Assembly: GCA_011763485.2 (NCBI GenBank)
Contig: JAANSK020263493.1
Span: 1 to 21,878, forward strand
Length of the DNA: 21,878 nucleotides
Origin: Isoetes engelmannii
Lineage: Eukaryota; Streptophyta; Lycopodiopsida; Isoetales; Isoetaceae
Direction of reading: 5' to 3'
Positions within the stretch are counted from its first letter, which is position 1; each line of letters starts with the position of its first letter. The notes beneath the pieces are model-generated. The model was not told where the DNA came from and did not search any database. It saw nothing but the letters and a program-made list of their open reading frames with translations. Shown here one piece after another: positions 10,513-18,877 of this stretch. Both the position numbers and the translations under genes were made by a program.

Positions 10513-10812
10513 TCAGGCAAAAGTTAGAGCATCCGATGAGCTCATTAATATAGAAAAGTTTCCGAACAGGGCCTCGATATCATCCATATCATCATGAGTG
10601 TGCCCAACCATCATGAAGCCAACCTGGATCTCATCGAACACCTCAAGCCATATCAAATAAGAGAAATAGGAGAACACATATCTATTTTTGTTTTGACCTG
10701 AATGCATTATCCAATTGAAATAGAGATTTTGAGGAAGAAGATTGATGCCCTTTAAGTTGGCAGTAGAAGATGAGGGAACTACAACCTGTTTCTGTGCTAG
10801 CTTATGTTGCAA
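10513..10812 (-). pseudogene. Transposase-like core domain, copy B (GHTHDDMDD)
   Basis: The frame 10812-10513 contains NLYFNWIMHSGQNKNRYVF followed by FDEIQVGFMMVGHTHDDMDD and FGNFSILM. The (D/N)-x-GQNKNRYVF segment and the VGHTH-x-x-x-D segment, about 35 residues apart, are the two hallmark blocks of the DUF7869-type core; they resemble the metal-binding positions of an RNase-H-like fold. Here the usual DN-C of the first block reads NW-IMHS, so a key position may be lost. The upstream segment at 10839-11030 is in a different frame. Dead copy of the same superfamily as copy A, but not a recent duplicate: the shared blocks differ at many residues. Confidence 0.7.
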
Positions 10813-10838
10813 TGGTCAAGTATCTTTGACTACTTGCA

Positions 10839-11030
10839 TTAATTTGCAATCTCTAGTTTTGCTTCACCATACTTTTCTTCGTCCAGTAACTCAAGATTGT
10901 GTAGGATCCTAGAAATTGATCCAACATGGAAATTTGCGCAATCTTTATCAAGAGAGAAATGACCGTAAGCCCGTCCACCATGACCATATGTCAAGTGCAC
11001 CTGTCTGCTTTTTAAGCAATCCCCCTCCAC
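10839..11030 (-). pseudogene. Short coding-like segment of copy B
   Basis: Reads YGHGGRAYGHFSLDKDCANF and then LELLDEEKYGEAKLEIAN. No domain recognised. It lies between the HTH-like part (11335-11697) and the core (10513-10812) on the same strand, so it probably belongs to the same decayed protein. Confidence 0.35.
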
Positions 11031-11229
11031 ACCGACTTTGCAAGATGATGACTTCTTGGTGTAAGTGTTTCGACCTAATCCATCTTGTCATGTATTATGC
11101 AAAGACGATTTTCTAGTGAACGATGAGATAGTGCACGCCAATGCCAATATTGACTCCTACAGGAACGTTGTTCCAACATATATGGTCACCGTTGAATTGA
11201 AAGCTTGCGCCTATCCCTTGTATCCTTTG

Positions 11230-11253
11230 TTTTTTTTTTTTTTTTTTTTTTTT
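11230..11253. repeat. T24 homopolymer
   Basis: An uninterrupted run of 24 T. On the minus strand it is a poly-A, so it could be the tail of a retroposed insert, but no retroposon body could be identified next to it. Confidence 0.85.
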
Positions 11254-11334
11254 AATTTTTGCTTAATGAATACACATGTATTACATTTGGAGAATGCTGT
11301 ATTTTGCTATGCTAACATCTAGGAACTCCCCTTT

Positions 11335-11697
11335 TCAGATAGTATAGAAAGATGGCAAAGTTATACTTTTCGCTGTCAACTCTTCCACCATGGCACCCAC
11401 TTCTTTATGTATGCTCTTCTTATTGAGGATAGACGGAAGTTTATGAACATTCTTCCTTATATCATCCTTATCTTTTTTGCTTCCATGTGGAATGTTCTCC
11501 GCATTTTCAAGAATGAAGGTATCAAGCACACATTTTGTAGCTAGTGTAACAGATCGAGGCTTCCTAGAGCCCATATTGCCATGTTGTGCTCTTTTTCCAT
11601 CTTCCTTGAACCTCTTTTTCCAACTATAAAATGTAGACTGAGGAACTTCTAAAGCAATGCGCCATGCATATTGAAAGCATTCCACTTCAGAGACCAC
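11335..11697 (-). pseudogene. HTH-like N-terminal domain of copy B
   Basis: The frame 11697-11335 (about 120 codons) begins with a helix-turn-helix-like stretch, CFQYAWRIALEVPQSTFYSW, followed by KKRFKEDGKRAQHGNMGSRK and later KLPSILNKKSIHKEVGAMVE and LPSFYTI. The alternation of short helices with the phrase STFYSWKKRF is typical of DNA-binding heads of DDE-type transposases. It lies upstream of the GHTH core on the same strand. A stop at 11335 and frame changes further on show decay. Confidence 0.55.
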
Positions 11698-11814
11698 TAT
11701 TCCCTTGTAAGTGCCCTGTATAAGTTACACTCAACATGTAAAACATAAGCGTAATCCTTCCACTGCTTGATTGAGAATAAAATTCTTTGCTTAAAGCACA
11801 TACTTGATCTCGAG

Positions 11815-12171
11815 TTAGTTTTGTACAATCTTCTTTGCAGCAGGTTGATTTGAGGGCATCCTTGATTGACTCAGAAGTGCATCTCCTTTCCTCCTTGCTA
11901 TCCTTCTGAGATGCCTCCTGACCCTCCTCATATATGTATACTTCCTTTTCCTCTTGAATTGCTTCTCAACATGAGCTTCTAGGCATTCAACCTCGAAGTC
12001 ATCTTCCTCAAGAGTAACTTGAGCTTGAAGATATTGGGAAACTGTCCTACCATCATGAAGAAAAACATCACAGTTCTCCCAAGATATTAGGCTTGTAGCT
12101 TGAGGCATTTCTGCACAAGCATGGCATGAACTCATATTTTGGTTCCGAATTGCATCTAGTATCTTACCCAC
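11815..12171 (-). pseudogene. Basic/Cys-containing N-terminal segment of copy B
   Basis: The frame 12171-11815 encodes SCHACAEMPQATSLISWENC, an acidic patch EEDDFEVECLEAHVE, then a strongly basic stretch KQFKRKRKYTYMRRVRRHLR that could be a nuclear-localisation or nucleic-acid-binding segment. No family recognised. Placed in copy B by strand and order. The ATG near 12171 lies next to a small duplication of ATCTTACCC(A/C)(C/G)G-type sequence at 12168-12200. Confidence 0.4.
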
Positions 12172-12358
12172 GGAATCTTACCCAGTATCTTACCCACGGA
12201 AAGACCGACTTTTGATATACCCAAGAACTCATCGTCTATAGCATCCTGAGGATCACTAAAGACTGTGTTTCCCATCAAATATTTAGAGCCGCAACAAGAG
12301 GGAAGAATGTAGCACATAAACCAAGTTTTGTTCTGGAGTAATTGATTGTCTTATAGGC

Positions 12359-12840
12359 TCAAACATCTTGATCTCCAATCTCATGATCTCCAATCTCATG
12401 ATCTCCAATCTCCTCTACTATCTCGTCCTCCTCAACTACTACAGGGTTGCTTGGTTCACCAAAGTCGGCAGTGTTGCATGGTTCACCAAAATCGGCAAGA
12501 ACACTGATGTCTAGCTGGCTACGGACAGATGATAGGCTACTAGATGAATCCTCTGAAGATGGAAAATTAAGGGATGGTCCCAAAGACGAGTCTCCACTCG
12601 AGGGACACTCAATAGGTCTTACATCCCTCCTTGGCCAATGTGCCACTGCTTCACCAATGTTATCTACCCTCCACATAGGATTGGAAGTTCAGAAGATGGT
12701 ACCACTGCCTCCTTGACCTCTATTGCTAGATTTTTAGGATGTATCTCCTGGCCATGAAGAGTGATTCTTCTCACCCAATGGCCCCTAGCAACAATTGTCC
12801 TCCCAATGAACAAGTTGTACAAGGAAAAATTTAAGCTACA
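12359..12840 (-). pseudogene. N-terminal and acidic segments of copy B
   Basis: Two frames adjoin. From about 12840 to 12664: LYNLFIGRTIVARGHWVRRI, then TLHGQEIHPKNLAIEVKEAV and a TAG. From 12676 to 12359: an acidic Ser-rich stretch with two tandem repeats. One is a nine-residue unit ADFGEPCNT/ADFGEPSNP; the other is the five-residue unit EIGDH, repeated because ATGATCTCCAATCTC recurs at 15-bp spacing near 12370-12412. The break between the frames near 12670 is probably a frameshift. No domain recognised. Confidence 0.4.
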
Positions 12841-13225
12841 ATAAGAAAACCAAATTTGTTAGAAGAGCACACTAAATAAGAGAAAACTTGCAAGAAAAAG
12901 GCCAAATGTGGCGCTATTTACTAAAAAAAAGTGAGATTTTTAGGGCACTTTTGGATAGAAATGGCGCCATGGCACCATTTCAACAGATGTGCCTTATTAG
13001 AAGAGGGGTAATCAAAGGCCAAATGGCATCATGGCGCCATTTGTACTACATTTGCCAGGATAAACCTATATTTCACATACGAGACTGGCCAGATATGAAT
13101 ATTTGATACCTTATCGAGCAAATGGCACCATGGCACTATTTACCCAGTGAGGTTCCAAGTACAAGTCATGCCATTTGACCTCTGATCACGATGCACATCA
13201 AATGGCGCCATGGCTAGAAGACTAG

Positions 13226-13306
13226 AGAGGTGCCTATGTTATGTACACCCGTTTCTATTGGTGCATGGCAATAGAAGCAGATCCACATAGCACAGACACC
13301 CCACTC
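13226..13306. repeat. Foldback hairpin unit 1
   Basis: The left arm (13226-13260) begins GAGAGGTGCCTATGTTATGT and ends GTTTCTATT. The right arm (13270-13306) begins AATAGAAGC and ends CCCCACTC. The arms pair imperfectly over about 35 bp with a two-base bulge, leaving the nine-base loop GTGCATGGC. The outer flanks are members of the 22-nt palindrome array (13201 and 13314). Confidence 0.85.
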
Positions 13307-13408
13307 AATCCCCAAATAGAGCCATGGCACAATTTGTCCCGGCGTTACCAGTTCCGTCTAACCAGCCTGAAGGGCAAATGTTCTCATGGCACAATTTAGA
13401 GGATACGC

Positions 13409-13490
13409 GAGAGGTGCCTAAGTTATGTAGACTTGCTACTACTGGTGCACGATAATAGAAGCAGTTTTACATAACACAGGCACCCCTCTC
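13409..13490. repeat. Foldback hairpin unit 2
   Basis: A diverged tandem copy of unit 1, shifted by 183 bp. The left arm starts GAGAGGTGCCTAAGTTATGT at 13409. The right arm runs from AATAGAAGC at 13454 to CACCCCTCTC at 13490 and contains TACATAACACAGGCACC. The loop is about 10 bases (GGTGCACGAT). It is again flanked by 22-nt units (13376-13397 and 13498-13519). Confidence 0.85.
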
Positions 13491-13519
13491 AGTCCCCAAA
13501 TTGAAACACAATACCATTT

Positions 13520-14738
13520 GACAGACAGAAAGTTAGACTATGTTTACACTTTGGGCACAGAAAACACCCCTGAGAGATAATATCTTACTTTGCAAAGTAA
13601 AGAAAAGAACATTTCATCAGTTACGCCCCTTACATGATATTACATACAAAATATATTTTTACAACAGTAGACTTACTTGATATTAGATAGATCCATTCTA
13701 AGATTGACTGCTGAAACAAGAGAGTATTATTTTCACAATCGAATGGGAAAATGATAGACGTTGGTCCTTCAAGAACTGTGAAACGTTTGGAGTTTGCCTA
13801 GAGTGCCAACCAGTTGAAGCGAGCGCCCACAAAGTAGCACTTGATTGCATGATAGCGCCTGGAAACTGCTCTATTCATGCGCCTGAAAAAATAAGTGCGC
13901 TAATATGCTAGAGTGTGAAGCAACATAGCGCACTCGAAAATTCCTAATGGGATTACAGAAACGTTTGCGTCGGTGGATCATATAAGCCATATTTAATAGG
14001 CGACAAACGAAAAGAATGACACTTAAATAGGGGGAAATTAAAAAAGAAAGAGAAAAAAGAAAAAACAGGGTGGAGGTTTTAATTTAGGCGGGCAGGATTT
14101 TTGAATTCGAGAATTGGATAGCACTAATATCAAAGAAGCAACATGTACCGTGTTCATGAATACAAACAGAAGAGACGCTAGGAACAACTAGTAAATGCTA
14201 CGATAAATCTCATCTACTTTTAATGGCTAGAAAACTATAGTTAACCATTTGGTTATATCAACCACCGCAACAAACAAAAAACAAAATGGAAGAACCAGTT
14301 GAGGATACTGGCATCGTTTACACGATCAAGTGGCCTTTGTCATTACTTGCTAACCGACCGAGGAAATCAATTTGTCCAAATCTATAATTAACTACCTATA
14401 GAAAGTCCCACGTGTTCATTCAATTCTATGATTAAACCTTGCAAGTCCCATCTACAAGGTTCACAAATGCAAGGTTGCAAGTCAGATGCATGTGCTGCCT
14501 TGTCTCATCTAGCATATTATATGTATTTAGTGTGATGTCTCGGATAGCATATTGGTTATGTACCACACATTTCCCCCTATAGCAAGTTGCATTGCAACAT
14601 GCTTCCATCCTTTTCATGCTTATGCAAAGTATTGGCAAGTTGAATGGCTAGTAGCATCAGAAGTTCCAACCTCGTCAGGCAAGCATTAGCTAGTTGCATG
14701 GCTAGTGGCATTAAAAAAAGAAAATCACAAGGAAAACT
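13520..14738. other. Spacer, no gene seen
   Basis: AT-rich, with a patch at 13790-13970 that is richer in GCGC words. No conserved coding, RNA gene or repeat was identified. Confidence 0.45.
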
Positions 14739-15015
14739 GAATGCATTTGATGTGGATGCACTACCACATGCATGTGGCGCCCAAATATCTATAGCAAAAT
14801 GAATAATGGATGCAAATAAAAGTAGTGTGCTTGAAACTGGTAGGCCTATCCCAACTTAGACTGAACCAGACCAAGTGAGTTGCATATTTGCAACTTGGAT
14901 TCAAATGAAAAAAAAAATTGAATGCACTTTGATGTGGACGCAGGACCAATAGTTAAGGCCATGTGCTAAATAAGTTAGAGGGCTTAAAACTTGGACTGAG
15001 GCAAACCGGATGCTA
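14739..15015. repeat. Imperfect direct repeat upstream of the ERF gene
   Basis: CTGAATGCATTTGATGTGGA near 14738 and TTGAATGCACTTTGATGTGG near 14919 start two loosely similar blocks about 180 bp apart. Both continue with a ...CTTGAAACTGG / CTTAAAACTTGG ...ACTGA(A/G) pattern. The second block ends directly before the ERF start codon, so the duplication forms the proximal promoter/5' leader of that gene. Confidence 0.5.
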
Positions 15016-15028
15016 AGCTCTTGACGAG

Positions 15029-15481
15029 ATGACAGCGCAACAAGGTAAGAACAGGGTGGAGAAATTCAGGGGCATCAAGAATCGGGGTTGTGGAAAGTGG
15101 TCTGCTGAGATTCGGGACTGCAAGAGAGGAATTCGAAAATGGATCGGCACCTTCCCAACTGCTGAAGCTGCTGCTCGAGCATACGATGCTGAGGCCATCA
15201 GAATCAAAGGCATCCGAGCCAAGCTCAACTTCCCTGATGCCTGTGTTTGGCCTGGGGATATCTGCACGGATTCGTCCCCCTTGCCTCCGCCCTCTGTTGC
15301 TCTACCCATCTATCCGATTTGCCAAACAAATGAGCAACACAGATCTATAAATATGGACAAAGCTATCTATCCAATTTTCCAATCCAATGAGCAACACAGA
15401 TCTGTACATATGGAGAAAGCTGAAGCCCCCAACAGCACCTCTTTCAGCTGGCTTCATGACTTGCTCCTCCAGGACGACTAG
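15029..15481 (+). CDS. AP2/ERF transcription factor, single exon
   Basis: A 150-residue nuclear DNA-binding protein with one AP2/ERF domain at residues 13-69 ([44 protein letters not shown]). The AEIRD element, the WxG element (WIGTF) and the RAYD helix are intact. Compared with the ERF consensus, the first DNA-contacting Trp in PWGKW is replaced (GCGKW, Cys21), and the position that is Ala in ERF and Val in DREB types is Ser25; the ERF-type Asp30 is kept. A 19-residue tandem repeat follows ([19 protein letters not shown] / [19 protein letters not shown]). The C-terminus is short and acidic-hydrophobic ([12 protein letters not shown]), a plausible activation motif. The YDAEAxRIxG wording recalls group VII ERFs, but the N-terminal MCGGAI degron of that group is absent, so the subgroup stays open. 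The ATG at 15029 is the first in frame and leaves the domain complete. It is intact and intronless with no coding neighbour. Confidence 0.93.
   Translation: MTAQQGKNRVEKFRGIKNRGCGKWSAEIRDCKRGIRKWIGTFPTAEAAARAYDAEAIRIKGIRAKLNFPDACVWPGDICTDSSPLPPPSVALPIYPICQTNEQHRSINMDKAIYPIFQSNEQHRSVHMEKAEAPNSTSFSWLHDLLLQDD
15308..15421 (+). repeat. 57-bp in-frame tandem duplication inside ERF gene
   Basis: The copies start at 15308 and 15365 with ATCTATCC and share AATGAGCAACACAGATCTGT/A. The period of 57 bp (19 codons) preserves the reading frame. Most differences are conservative at protein level (N/S, I/V, D/E). Confidence 0.95.
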
Positions 15482-15792
15482 TTTCAATTCATGCACATCC
15501 CTTCTGACAGTTTTCACAATCTCAATCTGGACGATGTTTTGTGCCTCGATGCTTTGCCATAAATCTCGCCGTTTGGATTTTTTCTTTTACTGGGTTTTGC
15601 GAACATCTAATCCTTGGTAGAATCCAGCCGTTGCTAATTCTGGCAGTTAGAGGGCACCATTTTACCTTGACAATCCCTTAATGAACATTATTTCTTGGAA
15701 AAAACAAAGAACTACAGCTTTGTGTCTTTATCAAGAAGAAGTAAAAGTGTCGTACGTGATTATGATTAGTATATCTAGCCTCAAATGCATCC

Positions 15793-15908
15793 TGATCTTA
15801 AGGATGAGTATTTTTCCTATTTGTCATTTTCATGGGTTAAACAGTAACTATGATCTTAAGGATGAGTACTCTTCCTATTTGTCATTTTAATGGGTTTAAA
15901 GAGTAACT
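15793..15908. repeat. 58-bp tandem duplication downstream of ERF gene
   Basis: The copies start at 15793 and 15851. They share TGATCTTAAGGATGAGTA, TTCCTATTTGTCATTTT, ATGGGTT and AGTAACTA. The period is 58 bp. It probably lies just beyond the ERF 3' UTR. Confidence 0.93.
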
Positions 15909-15936
15909 AGTAAACGTGTGCCCGGCGTTGCCGGGC
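15905..15936. repeat. ACTAG-GTGTGCCCGGCG hairpin motif, copy 1
   Basis: AACTAGTAAACGTGT is followed by the perfect 7-bp hairpin GCCCGGC-GTT-GCCGGGC (15920-15936). The same motif recurs at 17459. The GC-rich hairpin next to ACTAG in AT-rich DNA looks like the terminus or subterminus of a dispersed element; the family is not identified. Confidence 0.75.
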
Positions 15937-15939
15937 TAA

Positions 15940-17458
15940 CATTTTGGCTTGTGTTTTTACTTGGTATTAAAGTTTTGTATAGGTGAAACTTCAAAGAACA
16001 TCTCGATTTGATGCTTGCAAGAATGGACGTCATTTGCTTATGGAAATATTTTTGTTGGTCAATTTGTTTAATGACAATATCACCAATGTATTAACAATTT
16101 ATAATAACCAATTAGCTCATGAATTCGAATGCAATGGTGGATCACAAAGTAGTTTGTGTTGTAGTGAAATAGGTAAGGATGGTTTGCTCCGCAATAGTAT
16201 CAAAGCTTAGAACATTTATTCTTTACAACCATGCTCGTGTTTCTTAGATATTGCATTGGAATAATAATGTTCTAAAGTAATCAATCCGAACATCCATTTG
16301 TGTCTAACCATTAGGATTAACAAAACAGGCTTTAGTAGGGACACTTCATTTAAAATAACATTTGCATTCAACATTGGCTAAAAATGTATTATGGCAAATC
16401 TGGACCTTCGACTCCAAAATATTCCTGGCCTCTGAACGTTGGATTTGTTGCCCTAAAATAAAACTAACATGTAAAAGAATGCTATAACTGGACCAAGCAT
16501 ATACCAATCCATACTCATCTAAGAATCATGTTTTGAACCTTTTAAAAAATCATCGCTAAATTTTAACTCAAAGGGAATTCCAATCGCTATTTTATAGTAA
16601 ATCAATGATACAATATTCCATTTTTAAGGTAACTCAAAGGGAATTCAAATTCACGGTATACATACAAATGCAATGTATACATATTGAACAAATGAGTCTT
16701 ATGTTTGCAAGCTTACTTTTCATGTGTGTTCAAGTGGTATATCCTACAAGATATCATTGTAAACATACTATCTATAGCATTGAATTTATTCTTTCTGCAA
16801 CAAAAAGCCAATGAATGGAGAACATCCTCAATAGCATTTCTATATGGTGAAGTAATATAACCAGGTTCCATCTTTCTATATCGTCCTTACATTCCTTAAC
16901 TAACTGCTCTTTCTATCCATACAATGTCCTTTCAGCCACTCATTATCTTTGCACTAGCCAACTTAAAAGCACCGGTACAAAATTTCCAATCTCCAAATAG
17001 TGATTAGATGTCCCTATCTTTGAAGTGAACTTCCTCTTTTTGTTCCATTCATATATTAGAAATTTTCAAAGGCTTGAAGTAACCTCATCATCAAGACCCT
17101 TGCTTTTATAAACATTGAACATTATGGAGTTCTTAACTTCGTAATTATTCGATGAACAAGTTCAACACTTTGAAACACCTATTCTATAGGCTGGAATGGG
17201 CACTTATCTTACAGTATTGTCTGTGCCCTGAAACACATCTCTACAACTATTTACAAACCTACTTTTAAAAGCTTCTCCATAGCTATGCCATTTTCTACAC
17301 AAATTATTGCAGAATAATTGAGTAGATAAAACGACTTTACTGCACTTAAACATATAGGTTTACCTTTCCAAGCTGTTCAAGGAAAAGACAAACCCTTTAA
17401 AGCAAGGAGCCTAGTGAGATGGGATTTACAAATGTGATAATATTTCAATTATAATACA
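15940..17458. other. Sequence between the two hairpin motifs, no gene seen
   Basis: AT-rich, no recognised domain. A direct repeat AACTCAAAGGGAATTC occurs near 16565 and 16632. ORFs are below 80 codons and look like noise. Confidence 0.45.
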
Positions 17459-17489
17459 AACTAGAAACGTGTGCCCGGCGATGCCGTGC
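17459..17489. repeat. ACTAG-GTGTGCCCGGCG hairpin motif, copy 2
   Basis: AACTAGAAACGTGT is followed by GCCCGGC-GAT-GCCGTGC (17473-17489), a 7-bp hairpin with one mismatch. Same orientation as the copy at 15905, about 1.55 kb away. Confidence 0.75.
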
Positions 17490-18444
17490 ATTATTGATGG
17501 ATGTGTGGACTCAGTAGATGTCATAGAGCTTGTAGGTAGAATAAAAAGTTGCAAATGTAATTGTGTTCGTAGATCTAATGGAGTGCGTGAAGGGTTTTGG
17601 TTGGTGCTTGTGATTTGTGGAAGATAAAAGATCTAATGCTGAGCCAACACTTGCATTTAGAGTGTAGTGGGAAATTGGATTCTAGATTGTAGACACATGT
17701 AGTTGTAATTGGTGTGTATAGAATCAGAGGTGGAAGATAGGTGCGTGCAGGCACACCCAAGTGCACGTCTTAGTAGATTGATGGTGGGTAATGTTCTTGC
17801 AAAAAATCACATTTATCGCAAGATATACTTTATTGGATCAAAATTGTTAGTGCAAGATCGTGTAAGATGAGTAATAGTAAACTTGTGTAAATAATACACA
17901 TTCTAATGTCTTTGTTTGTCTATATGGGCTTCCATAGATGTGGAGTCTAGAATAGCCTTAATATTGGTAGGGTTAAGAACTCATGGAATTGCAGAATGCT
18001 CAGCAAATGCTGAGACTTAGTGACATTAAGTTTTGTGTAAAAATGGCTACAGTATATTGAAACCAAAAGTGCAATAACATTGACTTGAGAGCAAATTTGT
18101 GTCAATATAAAATGGATCAAAGGGAGTAATATTGTTCTTATCTAGTTTTGTGATGACCTTGAGAGCTTAAATAACAAAATGGCGCCAATATAGAATGGAA
18201 GAGTATTTTATCTAGTTTTGCAAGGTGGTTATCTAGGTATAGGAATAGAATAGAATAGTGAGTGCAAGAAGCCAAGTTCATAGGAATAAGTTGTCCATAC
18301 TAAGAACATGTTCAAGATAATGTGCTTCACGTAATTAAAAGGAATCAAATTTCATGGTAATGAGGGCAACATGATGCAAAATATACCCGAACTCCATCTC
18401 TTTAAAAGAATATAAAATAACAAAATCCAAAACTCTGTGATTTT
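17490..18444. other. Spacer, no gene seen
   Basis: AT-rich. It contains a small perfect hairpin CTCAGCA-AA-TGCTGAG (17999-18014) and a lone AAATGGCGCCA word at 18178 that matches half of the 22-nt palindrome of the 12.9-13.5 kb array. No gene seen. Confidence 0.45.
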
Positions 18445-18742
18445 TTATATGTGCTACTAGCACACAATCAAATGGTCCTGCCAATGCAACACTTAAGTCC
18501 ACCACTTCTGCTTTTGATATTCCCATTTTCAGTAAGCAAAAATGGATCTGAAAGGAAAGGATCTCAAATCCACCTCGTATGTTACACGGTACTACCTGAA
18601 CTTGAAGGCTGCGTAAGGGTAAAGTAGCACCGCCGCTGATAGCACACATATGGCCCTGGGCCCAATTTGAGAGAATGACATGATCCTCATTGCCATTTCT
18701 CCACCAGCAATGACTATAACATGGGGAGTAAATCCTTGTCCC
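18445..18742 (-). pseudogene. AHL (AT-hook nuclear-localised) PPC-domain remnant, frameshifted
   Basis: Reading from 18742 after an acceptor-like CTGCAG: GQGFTPHVIVIAGGEMAMRI, then MSFSQIGPRAICVLSA. This matches the start of the PPC (DUF296) domain of AHL proteins, which bind AT-rich DNA and oligomerise through PPC. A one-base frame change near 18630 moves the reading into the frame that continues as PLRSLQ, RGGFEILSF (the GRFEIL core) and VVDLSVALAGPFDCVLVAHI (the LSVALAGP core). The domain normally goes on with a Gly-rich stretch and VQVVxGSF, which is not found. No AT-hook (RGRP) exon was found upstream on this strand up to the window edge. Either a broken gene fragment or a real gene carrying one sequencing error; the missing ends favour decay. 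Confidence 0.82.
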
Positions 18743-18850
18743 CTGCAGACCCTACCAGCCATGCACATATGATTTACAAAATATGAAACAATTACAAAAC
18801 CAACGAAGAAAAAAATGAGCTTTTATTGCCCTTGTATTATAATGCAACAG

Positions 18851-18877
18851 ATTGACTGTATTTACGATACAGTCAAT
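18851..18877. repeat. 11-bp perfect hairpin
   Basis: ATTGACTGTAT (18851-18861), loop TTACG, ATACAGTCAAT (18867-18877). Isolated; no terminator or RNA context identified. Confidence 0.8.

Larger units (their letters stand above)
12904..13519. repeat. Array of seven 22-nt near-palindromes
   Basis: The unit is a left half AAATGGCGCCA joined to a right half TGGCGCCATTT, near self-complementary, so that two GGCGCC sites flank a central CCATGG. Full 22-nt units lie at 12959-12980, 13021-13042, 13120-13141, 13314-13335, 13376-13397 and 13498-13519. A partial unit is at 13201-13215 and a half-like relic (AAATGTGGCGCTATTT) at 12904-12919. Spacings vary from about 60 to 180 bp. The later copies are more degraded but keep AAAT at the left and ATTT at the right, exactly 22 nt apart. 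Two foldback hairpins sit between the last units. Confidence 0.88.

Noticed and set aside
15302-15517. Minus-strand ORF opposite the ERF 3' half
   Set aside because: It is the reverse-strand shadow of the ERF tandem repeat.
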